From Acidobacterium sp. (GTDB lineage: Bacteria > Acidobacteriota > Vicinamibacteria > Vicinamibacterales > UBA2999): a stretch of 64,000 nt of DNA. The position numbers and the translations under genes were made by a program. The stretch spans positions 124,001 to 188,000 of the forward strand of contig NSIL01000001.1 of assembly GCA_002737365.1 (NCBI GenBank), given 5' to 3'. The notes under the pieces were generated by a model that worked only from the letters and a program-made list of their open reading frames with translations, did no database searches and was not told the origin of the DNA. Positions 1-8,826 of this stretch are shown here, one piece after another. Each line of letters starts with the position of its first letter. Positions within the stretch are counted from its first letter, which is position 1.

Positions 1-419
1 TCGGCCTCAAGGCGCGGGTGTCGGTGCAGGCCAAACCGGGCCAGGCCTTCGACGGCGTGCTGGCGGCGATCGCCCCTGAAGTGGATGAGCGCAACCGTCA
101 TTTCATGATCGACGTGCGCGTGCCGAACCCCAATCGCGCCCTTCTCTCCGGCATGTATGCCACCGCGCGCATCGTCGAGTCGACGGTCGCCAATGCGGTC
201 CTCGTGCCGAAGGAAGCGGTGATCAGCAAGGACGGCAAGCGCGTGGTCCAGAAGGTCCAGGGCGACGTGCTCTTGACGGTGGTCGTGACCGAGGGCTTGT
301 CTGACGGCACGCTGGTGCAGATTGTCAGCGGCCTCGCCGCCGGCGACACCGTGATGGCGGACGCGCGCCGGCAAGTGCCGGCCGGCTCGACGGTCCGCGG
401 CATTGCCACCAAGAGTTAA
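1..419 (+). CDS. RND efflux periplasmic adaptor (membrane fusion protein), C-terminal part
   Basis: The reading frame is open from the left edge, so the N-terminus lies outside the window. The visible 139 residues match the end of HlyD/AcrA-type adaptors: the beta-barrel (roughly GQAFDGVLAAIAPEVDER onward), the LSGMYATARI strand and the membrane-proximal region with VPKEAVI and GLAAGDTV. Such adaptors are anchored at the inner membrane and bridge the RND pump and the TolC channel. The stop lies 17 bases before the RND-TolC gene, so the two are almost certainly co-transcribed and form one tripartite pump. The substrate cannot be told from this fragment. Confidence 0.9.
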   Translation, partial: GLKARVSVQAKPGQAFDGVLAAIAPEVDERNRHFMIDVRVPNPNRALLSGMYATARIVESTVANAVLVPKEAVISKDGKRVVQKVQGDVLLTVVVTEGLSDGTLVQIVSGLAAGDTVMADARRQVPAGSTVRGIATKS

Positions 420-436
420 GAGTTCAAAGCTGAGTC

Positions 437-3400
437 ATGTGGATATCTGATACGTCCATCAAACGGCCCGTCTTCGCGACGATGGTCATTGTGAGCCTGA
501 TGGTGCTCGGTGCGGTCTCGATGACGCGCCTCGGCATCGACCTCTTCCCGGAGGTCAACTTCCCGTTCGTCAACGTCTCGATCGTGTATCCCGGCGCCGG
601 GCCCGAAGAGGTCGAGACGCTGGTGACGCGGCCGGTTGAGGACGCGGTGGCCGGCATCGCCGGCGTCAAGCGCGTGGTCTCGACCTCGACCGAGGGATTC
701 TCTCGCGTCGGCATCGAGCTGCGGCTCGAGGTCGACCCGCAGGCTGCCGCCGCCGAAGTGCGCGAGAAGGTCGCGGCGATTCGTGAGCGGCTGCCCGAAC
801 AGATCAAGGACCCGACCATCCAGCGCTTCGACGTCTCGGCGCTGCCGATTGCCACCTACGCCGTCGGCTCGAACCTGTCGTCGGACGTGACCCGCCGCAT
901 GGTCGAAGACGACCTGAAGCCGCTGCTCGGCCAGATCGATGGCGTCGCCGCAGTGGAGGTGAACGGCGGCGAAGTGCGCGAGCTGCACGTCGACCTCGAC
1001 CCGCGCCGGCTCGAAGCCCTCAACCTGCCGCTGACGGAAGTGGCGGCCAAGCTGGCGGCCGACAACCTCGATGTCCCCGGCGGCCAGATCAAGCGCGCCG
1101 GCAAGGTCGTCTCGCTCCGTACGCAGGGCCAGTACCGCTCGGCGTCAGAAATCGAGAACGTCATCCTGCGGTCCGCCGCCGGTTCGACGGTTCGCGTCAA
1201 GGATGTCGGCGTCGTCGTCGACGGCTACGAAGACCGCCTGTCGACGACCCGGCTGAACGGCGCCGATGCAGTGTCGTTCTCGGTCCGCAAGCAGGCGGGC
1301 GCCAACACCGTCGACGTCCAGGACCAGATCGACGCGGCACTGGCGAAGGCCGCGCCGAGCTTCCCCGCGCTGCAGATCAAGACCGTCCACACGGATGCAG
1401 AAGCCATCAAGGAGAATGTCAGCGACGTCCGCGGCCACATCATCTTCGGCGGCCTCATGGCGGTGCTGGTGATCTTCGTGTTCATGCGCGACTGGCGCTC
1501 GACGCTGATCACCGCGCTCGCGCTCCCCACCTCGGTGATCGCGACGTTCTTCTTCATGTATCTGGTCGGCTTCACCATCAACATGATGACGTTAATGGCG
1601 CTGTCGCTGGTGATCGGCATCCTGATCGACGATGCGGTAGTGGTGCGCGAGAACATCTATCGCCATATGGAGCGGGGTGATGATCCGATGACGGCTGCGC
1701 AGCGCGGCACCTCGGAGATCGGCTTGGCCGTGATGGCGACGACCTTCACCATCCTGGCGGTATTCCTGCCGGTCGGCTTCATGACCGGCCTGGTCGGCCA
1801 GTTCTTCAAGTCGTTCGCGCTGACCATTGCCTTCGCGGTCAGCATTTCTCTGCTGGTCGCGTTCACGCTCGACCCGATGTTGTCGTCGCGCTTCGTGCGG
1901 TTCATCCCGCTTGAGGAGCGCACGCGCACCGCGACCGGCCGATTCCTGGAACGCGTGGGCGGCTACTACGACCGACTCGATCGCCAGTATCACCGCCTGC
2001 TCGCCTGGGCGGTCGAACATCCGTGGAAAATCGTGGCGACCGCTGCGGTGGTGTTCTTCGCCAGCATGTCGACGCTGACCATCATCGGCACCGAGTTCGT
2101 GCCGGTGGAAGACCGCGGCGAGTTCGTCGTCAACGTCGAAGTGCCGCCGGGCACGTCGTTCGAACAGACGGTGAGCCATGTCGCCGAGGTGGAGAAGGTC
2201 ATCACGGAGATGCCCGAAGTGCAGCAGATTTTCTCGACGGTCGGCGTCGAGGGCAACCCGATGAAGGCGGCGCTACGCGTCAAGGCCGGCAAGAAAAATG
2301 AACGTGAACGCGGCCTGCTCGCGCTCAAGGACGACATGCGCACGCGGCTGAAGGCCATTCCGCTGCTCAAGATGACCGTGGCTGATCCCGAGTTCATGCA
2401 GGGCGCGCCCAGCGAGGCGCCGCTCAACGTGTTCGTGCGCGGCGACGACATGGTGGCACTGCAGCGCCTGAACGAGGAGATCATCGCCAAGGTCAAGGCC
2501 GTGCCTGGTGCGGTCGACGTCGACAGCTCGCTCGAAACCGGTCAGCCGGAGATGGCGGCGCGCGTCAACCGCGAGCTAGCCGCTGATCTCGGCTTCGATG
2601 TCGGCACCGTGGCCAGGCAACTGCGTGGCATGGTCGAGGGCATGGTCCCGACCCGCCTGCGCGAGGACGACAAGGAGTACGACATCCGCGTGCGGCTGGC
2701 GCCTGAGTTCCGCAACGACTTCGAGGCGATTGCGCGCACGCCGCTCTACTCGCAGACCGGCGCCGTAATACGGACCCGCGACATTGTGCGCCTGGAGCCG
2801 GAGGTGGGCCCGGCGAGCATTGACCGCGAACAGCGCGTCCGCCAGGCCAAGATCAGCATCGAACTGGCCGACCGGCCGCTCGGTGACGTGACCAGTGACG
2901 TGACCACGGTCATGGCCGGCATCCCCATGCCGCCGGGGTTCGAATGGGGCTTCGCCGGCGACGTGGAGATGATGCAGGAATCGGCGGCGTCGATGGGCCT
3001 GGCCCTGCTGCTGGCGATTGCCTTTATCTACATCGTGCTGGCGTCGCAGTTCGAGTCGTTCCTTGAACCGTTCCTGATCATGATCTCCCTGCCGCTGGCA
3101 CTGGTCGGCGCGCTGCTCGCCATCCTGCTGACCGGGAAGAATCTTGGCATGCCGGCCATGATCGGGGTCGTCATGTTGATGGGACTGGTGACGAAGAACG
3201 CGATCCTGCTGGTGGACCTGACCAACCAGTACGTCCGCGACGGCATGAGCGTGAAGGACGCCATCCTCAAGGCGGGCCCGATTCGCCTGCGGCCCATCCT
3301 GATGACGACCATCGCCATGATTCTCGGCATGCTGCCGTCGGCCTTGGGCCGCGGCGAAGGCAGCGACTTCCGCGCGCCGATCTCGATTGCGACAATCGGC

Positions 3401-4891
3401 GGCTTGATCACCTCGACCTTGCTGACCCTGGTGGTCGTGCCAGTGGCCTACCTGCTGCTCGCCCGCATCGTCGAGCGGGTCAAGGCATGGCGCACCGAGC
3501 CGAATGCGCGCGTGCCGCAGGCGGTTCGCGTCGCCGGCGTCGTGATCGTCATCGCCATGGTCGGCTGGTTCCTGTCGACGACCAGCGCCTTCGCACAGGG
3601 CACCCCCAGCGTGGGGACGGACCTTCAGGTTCGTCCTTCCGACACGGTGACACTGACCTTCAACCAGGCACTCGAACGCGCCTTGTCGGCGAACGAAGGA
3701 CTGAAAGTGGCGCAGGAGAAGGTGGTCGAGACCCAGGCGCGCGTGCAAGAAGCGAAGACCAATTTCCTGCCGCAGATCAACCTGGGCTACAACTACCTGC
3801 CGTCCCAGCGATTCCCGGTGATCCGCATCCCGGCCGGCGTGTTTGGTCCCAACGAGCAAACGTTCCAGGCGGCGTTCAGCCGCGAGAACGCGATGCAGCT
3901 TGACATCAGCCAGTCGCTCTACACCGGCGGCCGGCTGAACAACGCCTACGGCATCACCACCTCCAGTCTCGATGCCTCGAAGCTGGAACTGGATCGCACG
4001 CGGGAGGAGATTGAATACCGCGTCGTCGAGACCTTCTACTCGGCGCTGATGAACGAACGTGGCGTGGCGGTTGCTCAAGAACAGGTGCAGCTCGGCGAGC
4101 GCCAATTGCAACTCGCCAAGGCGCGATTTGAATCGGGGACGGTGGCGAGGCTTGACGTGCTGCAGGCCGAAGTGGAACTGGCCAACGCCAAAGCGCGCCG
4201 CATCCAGACCCGCGCCCTCGTCCTCGGCGCGCTGCAGCAACTGCGCAACGTCCTGGCGATCCCGCAGAACCAGTCGTTGAAACTGGAGGGCTCACTCGAC
4301 GACCCGGTGGTCGGTCAGGCCCGCGAAGTGCTCGATGCCGAGTTGCCGAAGCGGCCCGACCTGCAGGCGTTTGCGGCGCGGCGCCAGGCCGCCGAGTACT
4401 CGTCCAACCTCGCCCAGGGTGAGTGGAAGCCCAGCCTCGCCTTGACCGGCAACATGCAGTATCAGCAGGATTCGCTGAACAATTTTCTATCGCGCGACAA
4501 TCAAAGCTACACCTTCGGGCTGGCGCTGAACGTACCCCTGTTCGCCGCGCCTGGCGCCGCGGCTCGCCGCAGCCAGGCCCAGTCGCAGATGCGGCAGGCC
4601 GAGCACGGCCTGCGCTATGCCACCGACAACGCGCGGCTAGAACTGGAATCGGCCTGGACTGCGCTGGAGGCGTCGGCAGAAGTAGTGACGACCCAAGAAA
4701 AGGCACTGGAGATGGCGCGTGAGAGCGTCACGATCGCGCAAGTGTCGTACGAGAACGGCGTGATCACCTCGGCCGAGCTGAACGACGCGCAGGTCCGCTT
4801 GCTGCAGACCGAGTGGCTGCTGATGCAGGCGAAATATGCCCGCATCACCGCTGCGGCCCGTGCCAGGGTGGCGGCGGGCGTGTCGTCCTAA
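437..4891 (+). CDS. RND efflux pump fused to TolC-family outer membrane channel
   Basis: A single 1484-residue frame. Residues 1 to about 1020 are a complete HAE1/AcrB-type RND transporter: N-terminal [10 protein letters not shown], the TM4 acidic pair in [13 protein letters not shown], two periplasmic loops and a TM12 ending near [10 protein letters not shown]. Residues 1032-1053 form a hydrophobic segment ending in AFA before Gln1054, like a signal peptide cleavage site. Residues 1054-1484 (431 residues, normal family length) are a full TolC-type outer membrane factor with two coiled-coil repeats ([11 protein letters not shown] and [18 protein letters not shown]). Pump and channel are normally separate proteins in different membranes. 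With RND topology the C-terminus of TM12 is cytoplasmic, so the extra helix would export the TolC half and signal peptidase could release it. The frame is as seen; cleavage is inferred. The start ATG follows the adaptor gene by 17 bases. Confidence 0.93.
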   Translation: MWISDTSIKRPVFATMVIVSLMVLGAVSMTRLGIDLFPEVNFPFVNVSIVYPGAGPEEVETLVTRPVEDAVAGIAGVKRVVSTSTEGFSRVGIELRLEVDPQAAAAEVREKVAAIRERLPEQIKDPTIQRFDVSALPIATYAVGSNLSSDVTRRMVEDDLKPLLGQIDGVAAVEVNGGEVRELHVDLDPRRLEALNLPLTEVAAKLAADNLDVPGGQIKRAGKVVSLRTQGQYRSASEIENVILRSAAGSTVRVKDVGVVVDGYEDRLSTTRLNGADAVSFSVRKQAGANTVDVQDQIDAALAKAAPSFPALQIKTVHTDAEAIKENVSDVRGHIIFGGLMAVLVIFVFMRDWRSTLITALALPTSVIATFFFMYLVGFTINMMTLMALSLVIGILIDDAVVVRENIYRHMERGDDPMTAAQRGTSEIGLAVMATTFTILAVFLPVGFMTGLVGQFFKSFALTIAFAVSISLLVAFTLDPMLSSRFVRFIPLEERTRTATGRFLERVGGYYDRLDRQYHRLLAWAVEHPWKIVATAAVVFFASMSTLTIIGTEFVPVEDRGEFVVNVEVPPGTSFEQTVSHVAEVEKVITEMPEVQQIFSTVGVEGNPMKAALRVKAGKKNERERGLLALKDDMRTRLKAIPLLKMTVADPEFMQGAPSEAPLNVFVRGDDMVALQRLNEEIIAKVKAVPGAVDVDSSLETGQPEMAARVNRELAADLGFDVGTVARQLRGMVEGMVPTRLREDDKEYDIRVRLAPEFRNDFEAIARTPLYSQTGAVIRTRDIVRLEPEVGPASIDREQRVRQAKISIELADRPLGDVTSDVTTVMAGIPMPPGFEWGFAGDVEMMQESAASMGLALLLAIAFIYIVLASQFESFLEPFLIMISLPLALVGALLAILLTGKNLGMPAMIGVVMLMGLVTKNAILLVDLTNQYVRDGMSVKDAILKAGPIRLRPILMTTIAMILGMLPSALGRGEGSDFRAPISIATIGGLITSTLLTLVVVPVAYLLLARIVERVKAWRTEPNARVPQAVRVAGVVIVIAMVGWFLSTTSAFAQGTPSVGTDLQVRPSDTVTLTFNQALERALSANEGLKVAQEKVVETQARVQEAKTNFLPQINLGYNYLPSQRFPVIRIPAGVFGPNEQTFQAAFSRENAMQLDISQSLYTGGRLNNAYGITTSSLDASKLELDRTREEIEYRVVETFYSALMNERGVAVAQEQVQLGERQLQLAKARFESGTVARLDVLQAEVELANAKARRIQTRALVLGALQQLRNVLAIPQNQSLKLEGSLDDPVVGQAREVLDAELPKRPDLQAFAARRQAAEYSSNLAQGEWKPSLALTGNMQYQQDSLNNFLSRDNQSYTFGLALNVPLFAAPGAAARRSQAQSQMRQAEHGLRYATDNARLELESAWTALEASAEVVTTQEKALEMARESVTIAQVSYENGVITSAELNDAQVRLLQTEWLLMQAKYARITAAARARVAAGVSS
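3530..3595 (+). other. Internal signal-peptide-like segment at the RND/TolC junction
   Basis: Codes for residues 1032-1053 of the fusion: a 15-residue hydrophobic core ([15 protein letters not shown]), preceded by basic residues at RVPQAVR and followed by STTSAFA before Gln. This is the n-h-c layout of a signal peptide with an AxA cleavage site. It lies exactly where a free TolC gene would begin, which suggests the fusion arose by loss of the stop and start codons between two adjacent genes. Confidence 0.7.
3615..3636. repeat. REP-like imperfect palindrome, in frame inside the RND-TolC gene
   Basis: Two 10-base arms, GGACGGACCT and AGGTTCGTCC, pair around a TC loop with one G/U-type mismatch. 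It is translated as part of TDLQVRP just after the predicted signal peptide cleavage site, in the unstructured start of the mature TolC half. I recall the same peptide and palindrome recurring in related acidobacterial genomes, but that is memory rather than a search. Confidence 0.55.
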
Positions 4892-4908
4892 GGCCTGCCC
4901 TAAGCGAC

Positions 4909-4935
4909 GCGAGGCGCGCCGAAGGCGCGGCTCGC
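4909..4935. terminator. Hairpin between convergent genes
   Basis: Arms 4909-4920 and 4924-4935 (12 bases each, one mismatch) flank a GAA loop. The element lies between the RND-TolC stop at 4891 and the stop codon of the minus-strand cytochrome gene (4935-4937), so it could end transcription from both sides. There is no T-tract, so a strict rho-independent terminator is not shown. Confidence 0.5.
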
Positions 4936-5339
4936 TAGTCGAAGGGCTTCTCCATCACGATCGCACTCAGCGCGTCCTTCCCCACCGGTAGCTCCGTGTT
5001 GCCGGTGGGAAAGTTATTGAGCTTCAGCAGGTAGGCCATCACGTCGACGTACTCTTCCGGCTTCATGCTGGCGGGATTGTCCTCGGGCATCGTGTCACTG
5101 ATGACGTCGAACATTTCCCACAACGGCTTGCCGGCAAAGCTCGCATAGAACAAGTCGTCAGTAAAGCGATTGGGGGCGTGGCAGCTCGCGCACTTGCTGC
5201 GAAACAGCACCTGTCCGCGATCCGACTGGGCGGCCGTGTAGACACCCGCCTTCACTGATTTCGACGGGGCTTGTGCAACCAGCACAAGGCCGACCCAGGC
5301 CCAAGCCCCAAGTCCCAGGCCCCAAGCCTTGGCCGTCAC
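4935..5339 (-). CDS. Small exported c-type cytochrome
   Basis: 134 residues with one haem-binding CASCH motif and a C-terminal Met in DTMPEDNPASMKPEEYVDV that can serve as axial ligand, typical of class I monohaem cytochromes c. I chose the GTG start at 5339 because it overlaps the stop of the upstream cytochrome gene (GTGA) and gives a signal peptide, VTAKAWGLGLGAWAWVGLVL, ending at VAQA. It is about 45 percent similar by eye to its neighbour, so the pair probably arose by duplication. The hydrophobic core of the signal peptide is encoded by a G-rich heptamer-type repeat also found elsewhere in the window. It acts in the periplasm as an electron carrier or a subunit of an unidentified dehydrogenase. 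Confidence 0.82.
   Translation of the reverse strand: MTAKAWGLGLGAWAWVGLVLVAQAPSKSVKAGVYTAAQSDRGQVLFRSKCASCHAPNRFTDDLFYASFAGKPLWEMFDVISDTMPEDNPASMKPEEYVDVMAYLLKLNNFPTGNTELPVGKDALSAIVMEKPFD
5295..5332. repeat. CCCAAGC-type tandem repeat coding for a signal peptide core
   Basis: On the plus strand the stretch consists of variants of the unit CCCAAGC/CCCAGGC. Read on the minus strand it encodes AWGLGLGAWAWVG, the hydrophobic core of the cytochrome signal peptide. Relatives of the unit occur at 33433-33451 and 43311-43340. Confidence 0.6.
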
Positions 5340-5746
5340 TTCTTCGGCTTCTCGATCTTGATATTGGCCATGGCGCCGGCGTTGCCGGGCAACTCCGCTT
5401 CGCCGGCCGGAAACGCATTCAGGTTCAGGAAAAACGCCATGAGGTCGCCGTACTCTTGTGGCTTCAGGCTGCCCGGGTTGTCCTCGGGCATGGTGCCACT
5501 CGCGATGTCCCACACTTCCTTGAGCGCCTTGTTGTTGAACGCGTCAAAGAACGCATCGCCCGTGAATCGCGCCGGGTCGTGGCACGCCGCGCACTTTTCG
5601 CTGAAGGTGGCCTTGCCGCGCTCGGCCTGCGCCGTGGTGTACACGGCGTCGTTGGTGGTCTTCTGCGGCGCCTGGCCGTGAAGAACGGCCGCGCCCGTGG
5701 CAACGGCGAGAGTGGTCGCGGCGATGACGAGAAGTGAGCGAATCAT
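5336..5746 (-). CDS. Small exported c-type cytochrome
   Basis: 136 residues: a clear signal peptide (MIRSLLVIAATTLAVATGAA, cleavage near VLHGQA), a single CAACH haem motif and a downstream Met in GTMPEDNPGSLKPQEY. The ATG at 5746 is preferred over an in-frame start 99 bases upstream because it lies 4 bases after the PfkB kinase stop and opens directly into the signal peptide. It overlaps the next cytochrome gene by 4 bases. Both cytochromes carry the block TMPEDNP...KP.EY, so they are paralogues. The partner enzyme is not obvious, since the other genes in the operon encode cytoplasmic purine and acyl-CoA enzymes. Confidence 0.85.
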   Translation of the reverse strand: MIRSLLVIAATTLAVATGAAVLHGQAPQKTTNDAVYTTAQAERGKATFSEKCAACHDPARFTGDAFFDAFNNKALKEVWDIASGTMPEDNPGSLKPQEYGDLMAFFLNLNAFPAGEAELPGNAGAMANIKIEKPKK

Positions 5747-5750
5747 GTGG

Positions 5751-6692
5751 TTATGCCTGCAAGGGGCCAAAGTGTTGTTCGTAACGTTCGGTAAATTCTT
5801 TCCAAGTATACGCATGAGAGGTGCCGCCCAGGTGTTCGAGGGCATAGGTCGCCGCGACGCTGCCCAACTGGGCGCACACCGGGAATGGCACGCCCATCGC
5901 CAGCCCCTTCATGAACCCGCCGCGGAAGGCGTCGCCGACGCCAGTGGGGTCTGCAATCTGCGCCGGCGTCACGGCGGCCACGTCGGTAATGCCATCGCGG
6001 GTGTAGAGGGAGCAGCCCTTTTCACCCTTGGTGATCACGAGCAACGGCGCATGGGTCAGGATGTCGGCCTCGCTCATGCCGGTCTTCTGGCGGATCAGCT
6101 CGAACTCGTAATCGTTACAGATCACCATGAAGGCGCCCTTGACACCATCGGTGAGCTGGTCGCCTTCCATCCGCGCGCACTGTTGTCCCGGATCCCAGAT
6201 GTACTGCAGGCCGATGGCCGCGCACTCTTCCGCGTACTGCACCATGGCCCCTGGGTCGTTCGGTGAAATGATCACCAACCCGCTTTCGAGCCCAGGGATG
6301 CCGCGGAACGACAGCTCACCGGCGTTGGCCATGGCGCCGGTGTAGAACGACGCGATTTGGTTGCCCGCCAGGTCGCTACTGCAGAAGAACGAGGCGCAGA
6401 ACTTGCCGTCAACGACCTTCAGCAACGAGGTGTCGATGTTGGCCGCGTCCATCCAGGCCTTGTAGTCGCCGACGTCCTGGCCGGCGGTAGCCATCAGGTA
6501 CGGCCGCTCGCCAAGCAGCGCCAGCGTGTAGGCAATATTCGGCGCGCAGCCACCGCGGCGCTTGTCCATGGAGTCGACCAGGAAACTGAGCGACACCCGA
6601 TGCATGTGCTCCGGCAGGAAGTGCTCGGTGAACTTGCCGGGAAACGACATCAGGTAATCGAACGCGACGGAGCCGGTGACGATCAGTTTCAT
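5751..6692 (-). CDS. PfkB-family sugar/nucleoside kinase (adenosine kinase-like)
   Basis: 313 residues of the ribokinase/PfkB fold. The N-terminal signature (GGCAPNIAYTLALLGERPYL) and the C-terminal signature with catalytic Asp (DPTGVGDAFRGGF) are both present. The start ATG overlaps the stop of the MTA phosphorylase gene (ATGA, 6689-6692), so the two are translationally coupled. MTA phosphorylase releases adenine and methylthioribose-1-phosphate, so a nucleoside kinase beside it fits purine salvage; related proteins are often annotated as adenosine kinase or carbohydrate kinase. Substrate assignment is by context only. Confidence 0.85.
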   Translation of the reverse strand: MKLIVTGSVAFDYLMSFPGKFTEHFLPEHMHRVSLSFLVDSMDKRRGGCAPNIAYTLALLGERPYLMATAGQDVGDYKAWMDAANIDTSLLKVVDGKFCASFFCSSDLAGNQIASFYTGAMANAGELSFRGIPGLESGLVIISPNDPGAMVQYAEECAAIGLQYIWDPGQQCARMEGDQLTDGVKGAFMVICNDYEFELIRQKTGMSEADILTHAPLLVITKGEKGCSLYTRDGITDVAAVTPAQIADPTGVGDAFRGGFMKGLAMGVPFPVCAQLGSVAATYALEHLGGTSHAYTWKEFTERYEQHFGPLQA

Positions 6693-7549
6693 TTAATGTA
6701 CTTGCCGATGATGGGCGCAAGATCGCGCCTGGTCTTCTCGGGAATAGCGTCGGGCCGCGTGATGATGGCCGTGGCCAGGGCGCTGTGCGCCGGGTCGCTG
6801 GTCGCGACGTCGAGCTGCTCAACCACCGTGGCGATCAGCTGCTGCGCGGTCTTCGCGTTCTCGGTCAGGTTGTTGATGATCATCTCCACCGTCACCGAGT
6901 CGTGGTCGGGATGCCAGCAGTCGTAATCGGTCACGAGCGCCATGGTCGAGTAGGCGATCTCGGCCTCACGCGCCAGCTTCGCCTCCTGAAGGTTGGTCAT
7001 GCCGATGATGTCAGCGCCCCAGGTGCGATACAGCCTTGATTCGGCCAGCGTCGAAAACTGCGGGCCCTCCATGCACAGGTAGGTGCCGCCCCGGTGGACA
7101 CGCGCGCCGACGGCGTCGGCGCAGTCAGCCGCCAACGCCGACAGGTGGTGGCTGAACGGATGCGCGAAGCCGACATGCCCGACCACGCCATTGCCGAAGA
7201 ATGTGCTGATGCGGCCGCGGGTACGGTCGATGAACTGATCCGGGAACACCAGGTCCATGGGGCGGTACTGTTCCTGGAGGCTGCCCACCGCGCTCGCCGA
7301 CATGATCCACTCGACGCCGAGCATCTTCATGCCGAAGATGTTGGCGCGGTAGTTCAACTCGGTCGGGGTCAATCGATGGCCGGCGCCATGACGCGCCAGG
7401 AACGCCACGCGCTTGCCGCGCAGGGTGGCCAGCACGTACGGACCCGAGGGGTCGCCAAACGGCGTCGACAGTACTCGCTCTTCACGATCGGTCAGCTCGG
7501 CCATGTCGTACAGGCCGCTGCCGCCGATGATGCCAATCCGCACGGCCAT
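6689..7549 (-). CDS. mtnP: S-methyl-5'-thioadenosine phosphorylase
   Basis: 286 residues. The N-terminus IGIIGGSGLYDM, the phosphate-binding RHGAGHRLTPTELNYRANI block, MEGPQFSTLAESR and the purine-site GMTNLQEAKLAREAEIAY are those of the MTAP branch of trimeric purine nucleoside phosphorylases. The enzyme splits methylthioadenosine to adenine and methylthioribose-1-phosphate in the cytoplasm. The ATG at 7549 is chosen because AAGGAG lies 6 bases upstream; the TTG 15 bases earlier falls before that site. It is followed by a kinase gene with a 4-base overlap. A guanosine or inosine phosphorylase is less likely from the GMTNL and TDYDCW motifs. Confidence 0.93.
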   Translation of the reverse strand: MAVRIGIIGGSGLYDMAELTDREERVLSTPFGDPSGPYVLATLRGKRVAFLARHGAGHRLTPTELNYRANIFGMKMLGVEWIMSASAVGSLQEQYRPMDLVFPDQFIDRTRGRISTFFGNGVVGHVGFAHPFSHHLSALAADCADAVGARVHRGGTYLCMEGPQFSTLAESRLYRTWGADIIGMTNLQEAKLAREAEIAYSTMALVTDYDCWHPDHDSVTVEMIINNLTENAKTAQQLIATVVEQLDVATSDPAHSALATAIITRPDAIPEKTRRDLAPIIGKYIK

Positions 7550-7560
7550 CTCGGTCTCCT

Positions 7561-8826
7561 TCAAATCAGTCGCTCGACGAAACGCTTGCCGTCATTCTCG
7601 CGCAGGTAGCCGGCCGCGAGCGACGGCTCGTGCTCGAAGAACAGGAGGTACTCCTTCGCCACTGCCTCTTTCGCGAAGGCGCGCTTGAAGGTCAGCGTGT
7701 CCATGGGGTGCAGGTCATAGCCCATGATCCACGGGTCGGGGATGTGCAGCGTGGTCGGATACATGTCGGCCGTGAACACCGCCGTCTTGCCACCAGACTC
7801 GATCATCACCACTTGATGATTCGGCGTGTGGCCGCCCGACCATCGGAACCTGACGCCCGGCATGATCTCGGCGCCCTCATCCACCAGCGTCAGTACGCCG
7901 GCGTCCTTGAGCGGCACGAAGTTCTCCTGCAGGTAACTCGCCCGGCTCCGCTCGTGAGGATGGGTCGCGTCTTGCCACTCCCCGCGATGCGCGACGTAGC
8001 GTGCCTTGGGAAACCTCGGCACGGTCCCGCCATCCCTGGCCAGCGCCGTGAACCCGCCCACGTGATCGAAGTGGAGGTGGCTGGCCAGTACGATGTCGAT
8101 GTCATCGACCGACAGTCCGGCCTCGGCCAGCGAGTGGTCGAGGTGATAGCGGCGGTCGAGCCCGTAGATGGCCGCGTTCTTGGCGTCCATCTTGTCGCCG
8201 CAACCCGCATCAATCAGCAGGGTCTTCTCGCCGCGCACGATCAACGGCCGCACCCCCAGCGGGATGCGATTCGCATCGTCCGGCGGCAGCCGCTTGCTCC
8301 ACAGCGTCCGCGGGACTGTGCCGAACATGGCGCCGCCATCGAGGCGAATGAACCCGTCCGACAGCGACAGCAACTCGAGGTCGCCCAGCGTGTGGCGGCC
8401 AACGGTGCGAAACAGCGGCACGGCCGGGGCCGGCTGCTTCAATTCCACCAGCACGCCGTGCGCCGCGGCGGGATGAATGAACGCCACCAGCGCACCTTCG
8501 GCGCCGGGCCTGGCGTGCTCGTCAATCAGCCGCACGCCACGCGCCTTCAAGTGCGCCAGCGCGGCCGCAATGTCTTCCACGCGGAGAGCGAGGTGGTGAA
8601 TGCCAGGACCGCGCTTCTCCAGGTACTTGGCAATCGGCGAATCCGGGGCCGTCACCTCGAGGAGCTCGAGCGACGACTGGCCGGTCGACAGGAAATGCGC
8701 GCGCACGTTCTGCGAGGCGATCTCTTCGCTGGTCGCAAGATGCAGCCCAAGGGTGTCGCGAAAAAGCGCCAGCGAGGCCGGCAGGTCGCTGACGGCAATG
8801 CCGATGTGGTCGAGGACGGCTTTCAT
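7561..8826 (-). CDS. Methylmalonyl-CoA epimerase fused to a metallo-beta-lactamase domain
   Basis: 421 residues in two parts. Residues 1-131 are a complete methylmalonyl-CoA epimerase of the VOC/glyoxalase fold (LDHIGIAV, GIHHLALRV, GVLVELK), with metal ligands expected at His7, His77 or His78 and Glu128. Residues 145-421 are a metallo-beta-lactamase fold with HLHFDH at 250-255, GGHTPNHQVV and a late FEHEP, closest to the lactonase-like YtnP branch. Epimerases are usually free-standing proteins of about 135 residues. The gene starts inside the meaB stop (TGATG; a GTG one codon earlier is possible). The first domain converts (2S)- and (2R)-methylmalonyl-CoA; the second may hydrolyse an ester, lactone or thioester, which is inference. 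Confidence 0.88.
   Translation of the reverse strand: MKAVLDHIGIAVSDLPASLALFRDTLGLHLATSEEIASQNVRAHFLSTGQSSLELLEVTAPDSPIAKYLEKRGPGIHHLALRVEDIAAALAHLKARGVRLIDEHARPGAEGALVAFIHPAAAHGVLVELKQPAPAVPLFRTVGRHTLGDLELLSLSDGFIRLDGGAMFGTVPRTLWSKRLPPDDANRIPLGVRPLIVRGEKTLLIDAGCGDKMDAKNAAIYGLDRRYHLDHSLAEAGLSVDDIDIVLASHLHFDHVGGFTALARDGGTVPRFPKARYVAHRGEWQDATHPHERSRASYLQENFVPLKDAGVLTLVDEGAEIMPGVRFRWSGGHTPNHQVVMIESGGKTAVFTADMYPTTLHIPDPWIMGYDLHPMDTLTFKRAFAKEAVAKEYLLFFEHEPSLAAGYLRENDGKRFVERLI

Noticed and set aside
2576-4240. 554-codon open frame on the minus strand opposite the RND-TolC gene
   Set aside because: Arg/His/Gln-rich translation without any family feature; a by-product of GC-rich third positions in the real gene.
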